Shown piece by piece: positions 1-8,361 of a stretch of 64,000 nt of DNA. A program made the translations under genes and the position numbers. Positions within the stretch are counted from its first letter, which is position 1. Each line of letters opens with the position of its first letter. Below the pieces are notes generated by a model. That model did no database searches, had not been told where the DNA came from, and worked only from the letters and a program-made list of their open reading frames with translations. The stretch comes from Flavobacteriales bacterium (GTDB lineage Bacteria > Bacteroidota > Bacteroidia > Flavobacteriales_F > PHOS-HE28), in contig JADJWA010000001.1 of NCBI GenBank assembly GCA_016716605.1, positions 1,984,001 to 2,048,000 of the forward strand, in the 5' to 3' direction.

Positions 1-836
1 TGCGCGATGTTCGCGAAAGGACCGCCGTGCAGGATCGCCGGGTTGCCCTCGAGCGTCTGTACCAGATTCGGCTTGATGGCGTCCTTCAACAGGATGGCCA
101 TGGCGGCTTCGGCCTTGAGGTCGCGGGCATACACGGGCGTGCGGTCCCAGCGCTGCCCCACGTAGATGTCGCCGAGGCGCTTCTTCAGGTCTTCGAACGA
201 GGTGGCCAGGCAGAGGATGGCCATCACCTCACTCGCTGGGGTGATGTTGAATCCGTCCTCGCGCGGAACGCCGCCGTTCACGCCTCCGAGGCCGATGGTG
301 ATCTTCCGCAGCGCGCGGTCGTTCATGTCCATCACGCGCTTCCAGGCGATGGTGCGCGGATCGATGCCCAGCGAGCGCTTGCGGTTCTGCAGGTTGTTGT
401 CAATGAGCGCGGCGAGCAGGTTGTTGGCCTTCTCGATGGCGCTGAAGTCGCCGGTGAAGTGGAGGTTGATGTCCTCCATGGGCACCACCTGCGCGTAGCC
501 GCCGCCGGCCGCGCCGCCTTTCATGCCGAACACGGGGCCCAGGCTCGGCTCGCGCAGCACCACGATGCTCTTCTTGCCCAGCTTGCTCAGCCCTTCGTGC
601 AGCCCGATGCTGGTGGTGGTCTTGCCTTCACCCGCCGGCGTGGGGCTCACGGCCGTGACGAGGATGAGCTTGCCCTTCGCCAGCTTCTTCTCGTCAATGA
701 GATTGATGGGAAGCTTCGCTTTGGTGCGGCCGTAGGGCTCGATCACTTCCGGGTCGACGCCGAGGTTCTTCGCAATCTCAGCGATGGGCTTCATGCGCGC
801 GGCTTGCGCGATCTCGAGGTCGGTGGGGAAGGGCAT
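1..836 (-). CDS. fhs: Formate--tetrahydrofolate ligase, N-terminal part (runs off the window)
   Basis: Ligates formate to tetrahydrofolate using ATP, giving 10-formyl-THF for cytoplasmic one-carbon metabolism. Translating the minus strand from the ATG at 836 gives an uninterrupted frame to the window edge, about 278 residues, half of the usual 550 or so. The start MPFPTDLEIAQAA is typical of the family. The nucleotide-binding loop TPAGEGKTTT lies near residues 66-75, followed by the family stretch REPSLGPVFGMKGGAAGG (about 95-112). The gene is on the same strand as aroA upstream but separated by about 70 bases. The C-terminal half is outside the window. Identification is from sequence recognition and is firm. 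Confidence 0.95.
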   Translation of the reverse strand, partial: MPFPTDLEIAQAARMKPIAEIAKNLGVDPEVIEPYGRTKAKLPINLIDEKKLAKGKLILVTAVSPTPAGEGKTTTSIGLHEGLSKLGKKSIVVLREPSLGPVFGMKGGAAGGGYAQVVPMEDINLHFTGDFSAIEKANNLLAALIDNNLQNRKRSLGIDPRTIAWKRVMDMNDRALRKITIGLGGVNGGVPREDGFNITPASEVMAILCLATSFEDLKKRLGDIYVGQRWDRTPVYARDLKAEAAMAILLKDAIKPNLVQTLEGNPAILHGGPFANIA

Positions 837-906
837 GGGGGAACCTTGATGTTGGAATAGGAAAGATGGAACGGACGCGGTGACCGGTCGAAGATCGCAA
901 TCGCCT

Positions 907-2127
907 TCACTCGTGCAACCCCACCCCGAAACCCGCGCTCCGCAGATCCTCCCAGAACCCCGGATAGCTCTTGGTCACCACTTGCGGGTCTGTGATGGTG
1001 ATGGTACCGAACTTCAAAGCCAAGGGTGCGAGCGCCAGCGCCATGCGATGGTCATGGTCCGGGTCAAAGGGCGCATCCGCAGCGTGGGTGACACCGCCCT
1101 TCACGGCGAAGGCACCATTGGCGAAGGCGGCCTCACCGCCCAATCGGGCCATGGCATCGGCCACGGCGTGCAGGCGATCGGTCTCTTTCACGCGAAGGTT
1201 GTCAAGGCCCGTGAGCACCGCGGACTGATTGAGTGCGGCCAGGGTGAAGGCCAGAGGCTGGAAGAGGTCGGGCACGGGCATGAGGTTGCGTGGAAGCTCC
1301 TCCCACCTACCCGACGTTGCGCGATGGCTGATGCGCGCACCGTCATCTGTGAAGCGCGTTTCCACCCACGGCGACCAGAGCTGCTGCGCTTCACGATCGC
1401 CTTGCATGGTGTCATCGGTGAGGCCTTGCAGCATGATCTCGCTGCCGGGACTGAGCGAAACGATCTCGTACCAGAACGCCGCGCTGCTCCAATCGGGCGG
1501 CACGGCGATGGGCGCGGGGATGTAGTCGCCGGGATCCACGCGCACGCCATCGAGCTCCAAACGCGGATAAACGCCGAAGTGCGCGAGCATCTTCAAGGTC
1601 ATGTGCACGAAGGGTTCGCTCAGCCGCGTGCCGGTCCAGCGCAGGGTGAGGCCCTCCTTCATGCGAGGCGCGATCATGAGCAAGGCGCTCAGGTATTGGC
1701 TGCTGATGGGCGAATCGAAGTGCACCTCTCCGCCTTTCAATGATCGGCCGCGCACGCGAAAACCCTCGGGCACACGGTCGATGTCGGCGCCGAGCTGTTT
1801 CAGCGCATTCACAAGGTCATCGTGCGGGCGCTCGAGCAGGCGCGGGATGCCTGTGAGGATATGCTCCTCGCCCACGCGTACGCTGGCCCAGGCAAGCAGG
1901 AAGCGGAAGGTGGTGCCGCCAGCGCCGCAGTCCATCATGCGCGGACCCTGTTCGAGCAATTCGCGCATCACGCGCGTGTCGTCGCCGTCGCTCAGGCCGG
2001 AGACGAGGCTGAGGTCTCCGCAGAGCGAAGCCATGAGCAAAGCGCGATTGCTGATGCTCTTGCTGCGGGGCAGGGCGATGCGGGCGCGGATCGGCGCGGG
2101 TGGGCGCGTGATGGTGATGGAGGACAT
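907..2127 (-). CDS. aroA: 3-phosphoshikimate 1-carboxyvinyltransferase (EPSP synthase)
   Basis: Sixth step of the shikimate pathway: transfers enolpyruvyl from PEP to shikimate-3-phosphate in the cytoplasm. The 406-residue product has the N-terminal substrate loop LPRSKSISNRALL (K23, S24, R28), a glycine-rich GAGGTTFRF segment near 68-76, and the C-terminal KETDR and DHRMALALAP motifs. A longer in-frame start exists at 2292, but it would run into the 3' end of the upstream gene. The ATG at 2127, giving MSSITITRP, matches family length. A TTCCTTTG box lies just upstream, directly after a terminator hairpin at 2144-2165. aroB is also in this window (5942-7039) but not adjacent. Confidence 0.95.
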   Translation of the reverse strand: MSSITITRPPAPIRARIALPRSKSISNRALLMASLCGDLSLVSGLSDGDDTRVMRELLEQGPRMMDCGAGGTTFRFLLAWASVRVGEEHILTGIPRLLERPHDDLVNALKQLGADIDRVPEGFRVRGRSLKGGEVHFDSPISSQYLSALLMIAPRMKEGLTLRWTGTRLSEPFVHMTLKMLAHFGVYPRLELDGVRVDPGDYIPAPIAVPPDWSSAAFWYEIVSLSPGSEIMLQGLTDDTMQGDREAQQLWSPWVETRFTDDGARISHRATSGRWEELPRNLMPVPDLFQPLAFTLAALNQSAVLTGLDNLRVKETDRLHAVADAMARLGGEAAFANGAFAVKGGVTHAADAPFDPDHDHRMALALAPLALKFGTITITDPQVVTKSYPGFWEDLRSAGFGVGLHE

Positions 2128-2143
2128 GGGCAGCAAAGGAAGA

Positions 2144-2165
2144 GCCCGGCGGAGATGCGCCGGGC
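2144..2165 (-). terminator. Terminator hairpin between the S74/T9SS gene and aroA
   Basis: A perfect 8-bp inverted repeat GCCCGGCG/CGCCGGGC with a 6-base loop lies 31 bases past the stop at 2196. On the minus strand it is followed by the pyrimidine-rich TCTTCCTTTG. It probably ends the upstream secreted-protein transcript just before the aroA start. Confidence 0.65.
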
Positions 2166-2195
2166 CCTTCTGAACAAGTTCAATGCTAATGGCGC

Positions 2196-4601
2196 TTACC
2201 TCTTCACCTTGACCGCGCGCTTCACCACCGGCTCGCCATCGAGCAGCAGGGTGATGTAGTACACGCCGGGTGCGAGCTTCTCCGTGCTCCAATCATACTG
2301 GAACTCACCGGCCTCTCGCTGGCCCTCGCTCAGCACCATCAGGCTGCGGCCATCGGCGCTGTTGGCCATGAGCTGCATGCGGCCCTCGCGCTCCAAGGTG
2401 CAGAAGAGCGTGGTGCGGTCCGTGAACGGATTGGGCGCAATGCGGAGCAGGCGCTCTTGGGCGGGGGAGAGTCTCTCCTCTTCAACCGCGTAGCCGGAGC
2501 GGGCGTCGCTGCCATCGGGGTTGGCGCAGCAGGCGGCTACTAGCTCCTGCGTAGCTGCAAGTTGCTCCTGCATCGCCGTGATGCTGGCTTGCTGCTCTTT
2601 GATGGCGCCGATCAGATAGGGAATCAAACCGGTGTAATTCATCGCCTTGATGGTCTCAGCCGGAGCTAATACGCTTCCCATTGAATCCAACAAAGCAGGC
2701 ACTGCGACATCGCGCACGAGGTGAGGAAGCAAGGGTTCAACATCCTGGATCATGAGGCCAGCTTGGTAGCCATTCGGCAGGCCAGCATTGGGATGCTCAT
2801 CCACCAAGAACTCATAGCTCATCGGGTTCAGTGCTGCGATCACATCTGAAGCACCGACGATGGGTTCCACATTGGTCTTCAGCGATTCATCAGAGGGGTT
2901 CCAAGTGCCACCAGGGATGTAACCTGCGCCGGTGACGGTGACGTCACCATTGAAGTACCCCGCCCAGTCATTCGCACCGGCGCCTGGGTAGGCCCCGTAA
3001 ACGCTGAAGTTCGCCGCGCCGCCAGTAGCACTGCCGTAAACGCCGTAATTCCTTGACACGTTGCCATCGTCGGTGACGCGCGCAGTGAAGAGGCCTCCAT
3101 GCGCAAGGGTGATCGTGCCCGCAGTTGCCACGGCATCGCCATGAACACCGTGCGTACTGCGCACGAACAGATCCTGATCGGTGGTGTGCCGTGCGAACAC
3201 AGCATAACCATCCGCAATGCCATCACTTGACAGACCGACGTTCTTCAGATTGGACAGCACTCCTGCGGCGAACTTCAGCTCGGCCCCTCCCGCCATCGGC
3301 TGCAAGTGGCTGTCAATGCCGTAACGCCAGCCTTCGTTATCAGTCTCCACGCGCACCCGGAGTCCACCCGGTCGTTGGATGTAGTCATCGGAATGCTCGA
3401 CATCGAGTTTGTAGGCCGGTTGTTGGATCCCGATGCCGACCGCCCGATCTTCCTGAGGGCAACCCGTATTGCCAAGATAGGCCGTAGCCACATCGCTGTT
3501 GGTGCCAGCAGAGCCTTGTAGCGTCCATTCGCAATCGCCGATGCCCAAGGTGTTGGCAGCACGCCAATGCACGAGGCCATCGGCGGGATTCACCACCAGC
3601 ACACGGTCAAAATCGTTGTTCAGGTAGGTGTTGTCCGTGAAGTTGCGCAAGCGGATGGTGCGGTCCAAGAGATCCAACCGTTCGGTGGGGATGGCGGCTT
3701 GGCCCACGAAATCACCGATGCCCACGTAGCCGGAGGTGTTGCTCTCCGGCCAAAGACGCATGATCTCGAGTCCCTCATCGCTCTCAGCGCCTCCCCCTGC
3801 GCCCGGTGTGGTCGCAAAGCGGAAGCTCAGCGATTGCCGGTTCGCATCGAGCGTACCCTCGCTCCATTGCAGCACCGCTTGGCTCTGCCCGTTGCTGGCG
3901 CCGTACTTGTGGCCGAAGTACAAATGGTCGCTGTTGCCCGTGATGGTGATGCCGTTTCGGTGCCAGCCCCGGAAGCCCAAGGTGGGCGCGTATATGCCTG
4001 GCGTATTGGTGCCGGCACCATCGACCATGTGGAACCGGCTGAAGGGGCCGGGCGAACCAGAGCCTGTGGTCCAGTCGAAGAATTGCTGCCGCCCAGCAAG
4101 AGCGAAGTAGCCGGTCTGGTTGAAGGTTGCCCCATTGATCGTGGTAGTGCCAGGGCGGTAATACAAAGCGGCCCTCGGCAGCCCATCCGTGAATAGCCTC
4201 AGATCACCGGACATCGCGTCGATGTTGAAGCTATGGTCCGTGTTGCCCCGGCTGAAAAGCCTTCCGATGCCGATGTTGGCCAATCCCGGTATCGTCTTGT
4301 TCATCTGCCAACGCTGCCAGTCGATCAAATTGGGTTGCGTGGCGTGCGTCCAGAAGGTGTTCAAATGGCCCAGTTGCGCGCCATCAACCACGAGGGCGGC
4401 GGCCAAGCTAGGTGCGGTGCCCACGGTAAGGCCAGCGGGCTGTGTGGCTCCAAGGTTCACCTGCGCATCTGGAGCGAGATACGTTACGTTAAAGACCGGA
4501 TCAGTAACGGGGTGATCACCATCGTTCTGCGCCAACCCCGATGAGATTGCTATGCAACCGGTGAGGCTTAGGGCTAGTGTTCGAAATGCTCCGTACTTCA
4601 T
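2196..4601 (-). CDS. Secreted protein with S74 intramolecular chaperone domain and T9SS sorting tail
   Basis: The 801-residue exported protein starts with a signal peptide (residues 1-24, ending GLAQ). A long beta-rich body with Gly/Asn-rich repeats follows, resembling the tail-fibre-like proteins of Bacteroidota. The peptidase S74 motif SDESLKTN begins at residue 570, with the autocatalytic serine S570 and lysine K575 at the family spacing of five. A helical segment near 675-710 resembles the S74 C-terminal coiled coil. From residue 720 a type A T9SS tail begins (RIAPNPF) and ends in KVKR. S74 domains help trimers fold and then cleave themselves off. Here the sorting tail lies beyond the cleavage site. 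The function of the body is not recognised. Confidence 0.85.
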   Translation of the reverse strand: MKYGAFRTLALSLTGCIAISSGLAQNDGDHPVTDPVFNVTYLAPDAQVNLGATQPAGLTVGTAPSLAAALVVDGAQLGHLNTFWTHATQPNLIDWQRWQMNKTIPGLANIGIGRLFSRGNTDHSFNIDAMSGDLRLFTDGLPRAALYYRPGTTTINGATFNQTGYFALAGRQQFFDWTTGSGSPGPFSRFHMVDGAGTNTPGIYAPTLGFRGWHRNGITITGNSDHLYFGHKYGASNGQSQAVLQWSEGTLDANRQSLSFRFATTPGAGGGAESDEGLEIMRLWPESNTSGYVGIGDFVGQAAIPTERLDLLDRTIRLRNFTDNTYLNNDFDRVLVVNPADGLVHWRAANTLGIGDCEWTLQGSAGTNSDVATAYLGNTGCPQEDRAVGIGIQQPAYKLDVEHSDDYIQRPGGLRVRVETDNEGWRYGIDSHLQPMAGGAELKFAAGVLSNLKNVGLSSDGIADGYAVFARHTTDQDLFVRSTHGVHGDAVATAGTITLAHGGLFTARVTDDGNVSRNYGVYGSATGGAANFSVYGAYPGAGANDWAGYFNGDVTVTGAGYIPGGTWNPSDESLKTNVEPIVGASDVIAALNPMSYEFLVDEHPNAGLPNGYQAGLMIQDVEPLLPHLVRDVAVPALLDSMGSVLAPAETIKAMNYTGLIPYLIGAIKEQQASITAMQEQLAATQELVAACCANPDGSDARSGYAVEEERLSPAQERLLRIAPNPFTDRTTLFCTLEREGRMQLMANSADGRSLMVLSEGQREAGEFQYDWSTEKLAPGVYYITLLLDGEPVVKRAVKVKR

Positions 4602-4611
4602 GGAGAATGGG

Positions 4612-5595
4612 TTAGGGGGTTAGTTTGACTACTCTGATCGGCAGCACCAATTGGCCGCCTGACATTAGCTCAATAGCATATAAGCCTGCAGGGTACTCCT
4701 CCATGCTCACGAACCAATCCTCACCCGCCGTGTACCGCCGGTCGCGCACAGTTTGGCCCATACCATTTGTGATCCGAACGCGGATTGGCAACATGCCTGA
4801 TTCACGCATTCGAACCCAGAACCCCTCAGTGCATGGATTTGGGAAAACATCTACCTCAAAGCCCGCATTCTGAGTAAGGCTCTGCGCGAAACTGCAATCC
4901 AAAGGGTCGAAAGCCACGCACACCTCATCTACAAGGAAGTAAGCTCCTGGGTTCGTGCCATCCGGGTTCACCTCAACGAATTGAAGGGAATCCCATGTAT
5001 GGAACCGCCCAATGGAAATGTAGCGGTATGCTGAATCCGGCACGAATGTGCCTGAGAGTGTTGTCCATTCGCCAATGGTCTCAATCGGATCGGACAGCAC
5101 CAGATGAGCATAATCCGGCAGTGGCGTTGTTAAAACCCATTGCTGCTCCGTCGTTGTGAACCGCACACCCACCTTGTCACAGGTGTGGCGATAATTGATC
5201 TGTGTCCCTCCAATACCTGCTGCGAGCTTCAGCGAAACGTGAATAGGGACGCCGATGTCTAATTCTTGGGTAAGCTCCGCCCCAAGGATTTCAACGGCGT
5301 CTTGGAATGGAAGTGCTGCATTAAAACCACAATATGCGTCGCCGTGGGAAGGCAACTGGTTCACGACAATGTTCTGCGGAACACCATTCAAGTTTGATTT
5401 ACTGCACGAATGGAAGTAATCAGGCGTATAGTACCACGTTTTCCAGCCTACACAAGAATCGACCTGTGCCAGAGCCCAAGGGCATGTGATATACTCCTCG
5501 AAACTCCCGTTCGGCACCAGGTTCTGGGCTGGTGAGCGCGTAACACTCGAGGCGAGGGCAACCAGCGTGAGCAGAGAAATGCAGGCGTGCTTCAT
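4612..5595 (-). CDS. Secreted hypothetical protein with T9SS type A sorting domain
   Basis: The 327-residue product begins MKHACISLLTLVALAS, a signal peptide cleaved near SPAQ (about residue 23). The N-terminal domain starts NLVPNGSFEEY, a jelly-roll/carbohydrate-binding-like fold common in Bacteroidota exported proteins. It contains several cysteines and ends near FLVDEVCVAF. The tail VDVFPNPCTEGFWV to the C-terminus is a T9SS type A sorting domain. Longer in-frame starts up to 5739 are rejected because the signal peptide starts at the ATG at 5595. A TACCTTCT box at 5616-5623 on the minus strand may be its promoter. It lies 10 bases upstream of the S74 protein gene and could be co-transcribed. 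The ligand is unknown. Confidence 0.8.
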   Translation of the reverse strand: MKHACISLLTLVALASSVTRSPAQNLVPNGSFEEYITCPWALAQVDSCVGWKTWYYTPDYFHSCSKSNLNGVPQNIVVNQLPSHGDAYCGFNAALPFQDAVEILGAELTQELDIGVPIHVSLKLAAGIGGTQINYRHTCDKVGVRFTTTEQQWVLTTPLPDYAHLVLSDPIETIGEWTTLSGTFVPDSAYRYISIGRFHTWDSLQFVEVNPDGTNPGAYFLVDEVCVAFDPLDCSFAQSLTQNAGFEVDVFPNPCTEGFWVRMRESGMLPIRVRITNGMGQTVRDRRYTAGEDWFVSMEEYPAGLYAIELMSGGQLVLPIRVVKLTP

Positions 5596-5690
5596 GACCA
5601 TGTGGTTTGAAGCGAAGAAGGTACGTCGCCGCCAGCGATCAAAACCCGGCGTTCGGGCGTCGGTGGTACTTTGCCCGGTTGAAAACCTAT

Positions 5691-5717
5691 GCCAGTCGGC
5701 CAGTCGGCCAGTCGGCC
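5691..5717. repeat. Tandem 8-base repeat, three full copies plus a partial
   Basis: GCCAGTCG is repeated three times head to tail, followed by GCC. It lies in non-coding DNA upstream of the secreted protein gene at 5595. Too short and without spacers for CRISPR; it looks like a small variable-number repeat. Confidence 0.75.
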
Positions 5718-5836
5718 AAACGCAGCAGTTGGCCAGCACAGCAGTGTTGGCCTTGAATCGTTGCGAAGTGCGATGCTGCTAATGCGTTGTTCGCCGAAGC
5801 CACTTGTAGCCGAGGCGCGACAGGCGCTCACAAGCT

Positions 5837-5865
5837 ATAGTTCCACTTTCCGGAAATCGAACTAT
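5837..5865. promoter_or_regulatory. Extended palindrome / cruciform candidate downstream of aroB
   Basis: The arms ATAGTTC (5837-5843) and GAACTAT (5859-5865) flank an inner perfect palindrome TTTCCGGAAA (5847-5856). It sits about 77 bases past the aroB stop. It could be an aroB transcript 3' stem-loop or a dyad operator; there is no T-tract to favour a terminator. Confidence 0.45.
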
Positions 5866-5941
5866 GAGTTATGCACTCTGTGCGAACCAGTTATGAACCA
5901 ATGTCACCCAGTCACCTCAACATGCAGGAGCTCCGCCCGCC

Positions 5942-7039
5942 TCAGCCCCGCACCAGCAGCCGGTAATGATCCAGCGCCTCCTTCACTTGCGCGGCGTTGA
6001 TGGCCGCATCGACCTGCGCGCTGCCGATGCCCGTGAGCAGCGCGAATCGGAATTGCCCCGCGCTGTTCTTCTTGTCATTGCGCATGAGCTCGATGATCCG
6101 GTGGTCCTCATCGCCCTGCAAGGCGAATGGCTTGTACAGCGATAGCAGATGCGCGGCGATGCGATCGCTGTCCTCGCGCGGCAGCAGGCCCTGGCGCCAA
6201 CTGAGCCAGGCCTCGCAGATCATGCCCATGGCCACGGCTTCACCGTGCAGCAGCGCGCGCTGCGGGCTCTCCCAGGAGTAGGCCTCGATCCCGTGCCCGA
6301 TGGTATGCCCGAAGTTCAACAGCTTGCGCATGCCGCTCTCGCGCGGGTCGGCAGCTACCACTTCGGCCTTGATCGCCGCGCTGCGCGCCACCAATGGCGT
6401 GAGCGCGGCGAGGTCGTGCAGCGGCGCTTCACGCAGCGCTTCGTAGTGCGATGCATCACGCACGAGGCCGTGCTTGATCATCTCAGCCACACCGTTGAGC
6501 AGTTCGCGCTTGCCCAGGCTTTTCAGGAATGGCACGTGCACGTAAACGCCCAGGGGATCGTGGAACACGCCCACCACGTTCTTCACGCCGCCGAGGTCGA
6601 TGCCCGCCTTGCCGCCGATGGACGCATCGACCATGCCCATGAGCGTGGTGGGCACGTGCATGCAGCGGATGCTGCGCTTGTACGCGCCGGCGATGAAGCC
6701 GCCGAGATCGGTGACCACGCCGCCGCCCAGGCAGATCAGCAGCGCCTCGCGATCGGCCGCGCGCGCTATGAGGTGCTGCCAGATGTCCTGGCACACCGCC
6801 AGGCTCTTGCTCGCCTCCCCCGCCGGCACGCCGATGGTCTCCGCTTCGCGCAAGCGCGGCGCATGGGCCAGCAGTTCCGGCAGGCAGTGCCGAAGGGTAT
6901 TCTCATCGCCGAGGATGAAATGCGCAGTGGCCTCAGTCTCCTTCACATCACGGTCGAGGGCACGCAAGGCATCGGCGCCGAGCGCCACCGGATGGCGGCC
7001 GGCATCCATGACGATTGCTTCCACGCGCTTCGGGACCAT
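5942..7039 (-). CDS. aroB: 3-dehydroquinate synthase
   Basis: Second step of the shikimate pathway: NAD- and metal-dependent cyclisation of DAHP to 3-dehydroquinate. The 365-residue protein is full length. It shows the NAD-binding GGGVVTDLGGFIA motif and PTTLMGMVDASIGGKAGID. The metal-ligand stretches are NGVAEMIKHGL (Glu), LLNFGHTIGHGIE (His) and LLHGEAVAMGM (His). The ATG at 7039 is the only reasonable start. It is transcribed divergently from the proline dehydrogenase gene across a 59-base gap. aroA is elsewhere in the window, so the shikimate genes are scattered. Confidence 0.96.
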   Translation of the reverse strand: MVPKRVEAIVMDAGRHPVALGADALRALDRDVKETEATAHFILGDENTLRHCLPELLAHAPRLREAETIGVPAGEASKSLAVCQDIWQHLIARAADREALLICLGGGVVTDLGGFIAGAYKRSIRCMHVPTTLMGMVDASIGGKAGIDLGGVKNVVGVFHDPLGVYVHVPFLKSLGKRELLNGVAEMIKHGLVRDASHYEALREAPLHDLAALTPLVARSAAIKAEVVAADPRESGMRKLLNFGHTIGHGIEAYSWESPQRALLHGEAVAMGMICEAWLSWRQGLLPREDSDRIAAHLLSLYKPFALQGDEDHRIIELMRNDKKNSAGQFRFALLTGIGSAQVDAAINAAQVKEALDHYRLLVRG

Positions 7040-7042
7040 CTC

Positions 7043-7050
7043 TACTTTTG
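7043..7050 (+). promoter_or_regulatory. -7 promoter element (TACTTTTG) for proline dehydrogenase
   Basis: Exact match to the Bacteroidota -7 consensus TAnnTTTG in the gap between aroB and the proline dehydrogenase gene, 48 bases before its ATG. A TTG at 7015-7017 could be the -33 element, with slightly long spacing. Confidence 0.5.
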
Positions 7051-7098
7051 GCCGCCCTTCAATAAGGCCTTCCGGCCAAAGGAACGAAGGAAGCCCTC

Positions 7099-8298
7099 AT
7101 GCCGTCCACGGCCCCAGCGCCACCCATCACGGTTCCCGATCTCGGCGATACCCGCATCGCTTTCCGCCAATACACCGATCGCGGCCTGCTGCGCGCCTAT
7201 TGGCTCTTCCGCATCATCGGCATCCCCTGGCTCAACGCCGCAGGCCGCGTGCTCACGCAAGCCGCCCTTGCGCTGCGCCTGCCGATTGCTTGGGCGGTGA
7301 AGGCCACGCTCTTCAAGCATTTCTGCGGCGGCGAGACGATTGATGAGAGCCTGCTCACCGCGCAGAAGCTCGGCGATGTGGGCGTGGGCACCATCCTCGA
7401 TTACAGCGTGGAGGGCCAGGAGGACGATGATTCATTGGATCATACGCGAGACGAGATCCTGCTCACCATCGCCGCCGCCAAGCAGCGCACGGACATTCCC
7501 TTCAGCGTATTCAAGGTCACGGGCCTATCGCCCACGGCGCTGTTGGAGAAGATCAGCAAGAACGACGCGCTCAGCGCGGATGATGCGCACGAATGGCAAC
7601 TCGTGCAAGGACGGGTGGAACGGATCTGCCAAGCCGCGCACGATGCAAGCATCCCCGTGCTCATCGATGCCGAGGACAGCTGGTACCAGCCCGCGATTGA
7701 TGCGGTGGCCACGCAGATGATGGAGCGATTCAATGCGAAGAGCGCCATCGTGTTCAACACCATACAGCTCTACCGCCACGACCGGCTTGCCTTCCTGAAG
7801 GAGTCGTTCGCGGCGGCTGAAAAAGGCGGCTACCACCTTGGCGTGAAACTGGTGCGCGGCGCCTACATGGAGAAGGAGCGCGAGCGCGCGGCGGAGAAGG
7901 GCTACCCCTCTCCCATCCATGCCGACAAGGCCGCAGTGGACCGCGACTACGATGAGGCTTTGCGCTTCTGCGTGGCGCACATCGATCGCCTGGCCGTGAT
8001 GGCCGGCACCCACAATGAGCAGAGCTCCCTGTTGCTCGCGCGGCTCCTTGAAGAGCATGGCATCGCGCGAAACGACCGCCGCGTGTGGTTCGCGCAGCTC
8101 CTGGGCATGAGCGACAACATCAGCTACAACCTGGCCGAAGCCGGCTACAAGGTGGCCAAGTACGTGCCCTACGGACCGGTGCGCGCCGTGCTGCCCTACC
8201 TGATCCGCCGCGCGCAGGAGAACACCAGCGTGGCCGGGCAGATGGGCCGGGAGCTGAAGCTGATCATCGAGGAAAGGACGAGGAGATCGAAGCGTTGA
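7099..8298 (+). CDS. Proline dehydrogenase
   Basis: Flavin-dependent oxidation of proline to 1-pyrroline-5-carboxylate at the membrane. The 399-residue monofunctional enzyme has the FAD/substrate barrel motifs VLIDAEDSWYQPAID (about 195-209), KLVRGAYMEKERERA (about 253-267) and GTHNEQSS. Near the C-terminus it has GMSDNISYNLAEAGYKVAKY, with the usual (Y/A)xYxPYGP-type end and RRxxEN (RRAQENTSV). There is no P5C dehydrogenase domain, so the second step must be encoded elsewhere. The ATG at 7099 follows a leader of about 40 bases from the predicted promoter. Arrangement is divergent from aroB. Confidence 0.93.
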   Translation: MPSTAPAPPITVPDLGDTRIAFRQYTDRGLLRAYWLFRIIGIPWLNAAGRVLTQAALALRLPIAWAVKATLFKHFCGGETIDESLLTAQKLGDVGVGTILDYSVEGQEDDDSLDHTRDEILLTIAAAKQRTDIPFSVFKVTGLSPTALLEKISKNDALSADDAHEWQLVQGRVERICQAAHDASIPVLIDAEDSWYQPAIDAVATQMMERFNAKSAIVFNTIQLYRHDRLAFLKESFAAAEKGGYHLGVKLVRGAYMEKERERAAEKGYPSPIHADKAAVDRDYDEALRFCVAHIDRLAVMAGTHNEQSSLLLARLLEEHGIARNDRRVWFAQLLGMSDNISYNLAEAGYKVAKYVPYGPVRAVLPYLIRRAQENTSVAGQMGRELKLIIEERTRRSKR

Positions 8299-8343
8299 AG
8301 CGGGCTGCGCGCGCCGCACGGCATCGGGCTGCTCCACGCCTCC

Positions 8344-8351
8344 TACTTTCG
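8344..8351 (+). promoter_or_regulatory. -7 promoter element (TACTTTCG) for prfB
   Basis: A TAnnTTYG box only 10 bases before the prfB start codon. With a start site about 7 bases downstream, the transcript would be essentially leaderless. Confidence 0.5.
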
Positions 8352-8361
8352 CGCCGCTTTC

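Larger units (their letters stand above)
5596..5941. other. 346-base intergenic region with repeats, no gene seen
   Basis: Lies between the divergent-looking 3' end of aroB and the start of the T9SS gene at 5595, both on the minus strand. No convincing reading frame on either strand. It holds a short tandem repeat (5691-5717) and an extended palindrome (5837-5865), listed separately. Confidence 0.6.

Noticed and set aside
5691..5717. Possible CRISPR-like repeat
   Set aside because: 8-base units without spacers and no cas genes nearby; simply a short tandem repeat.
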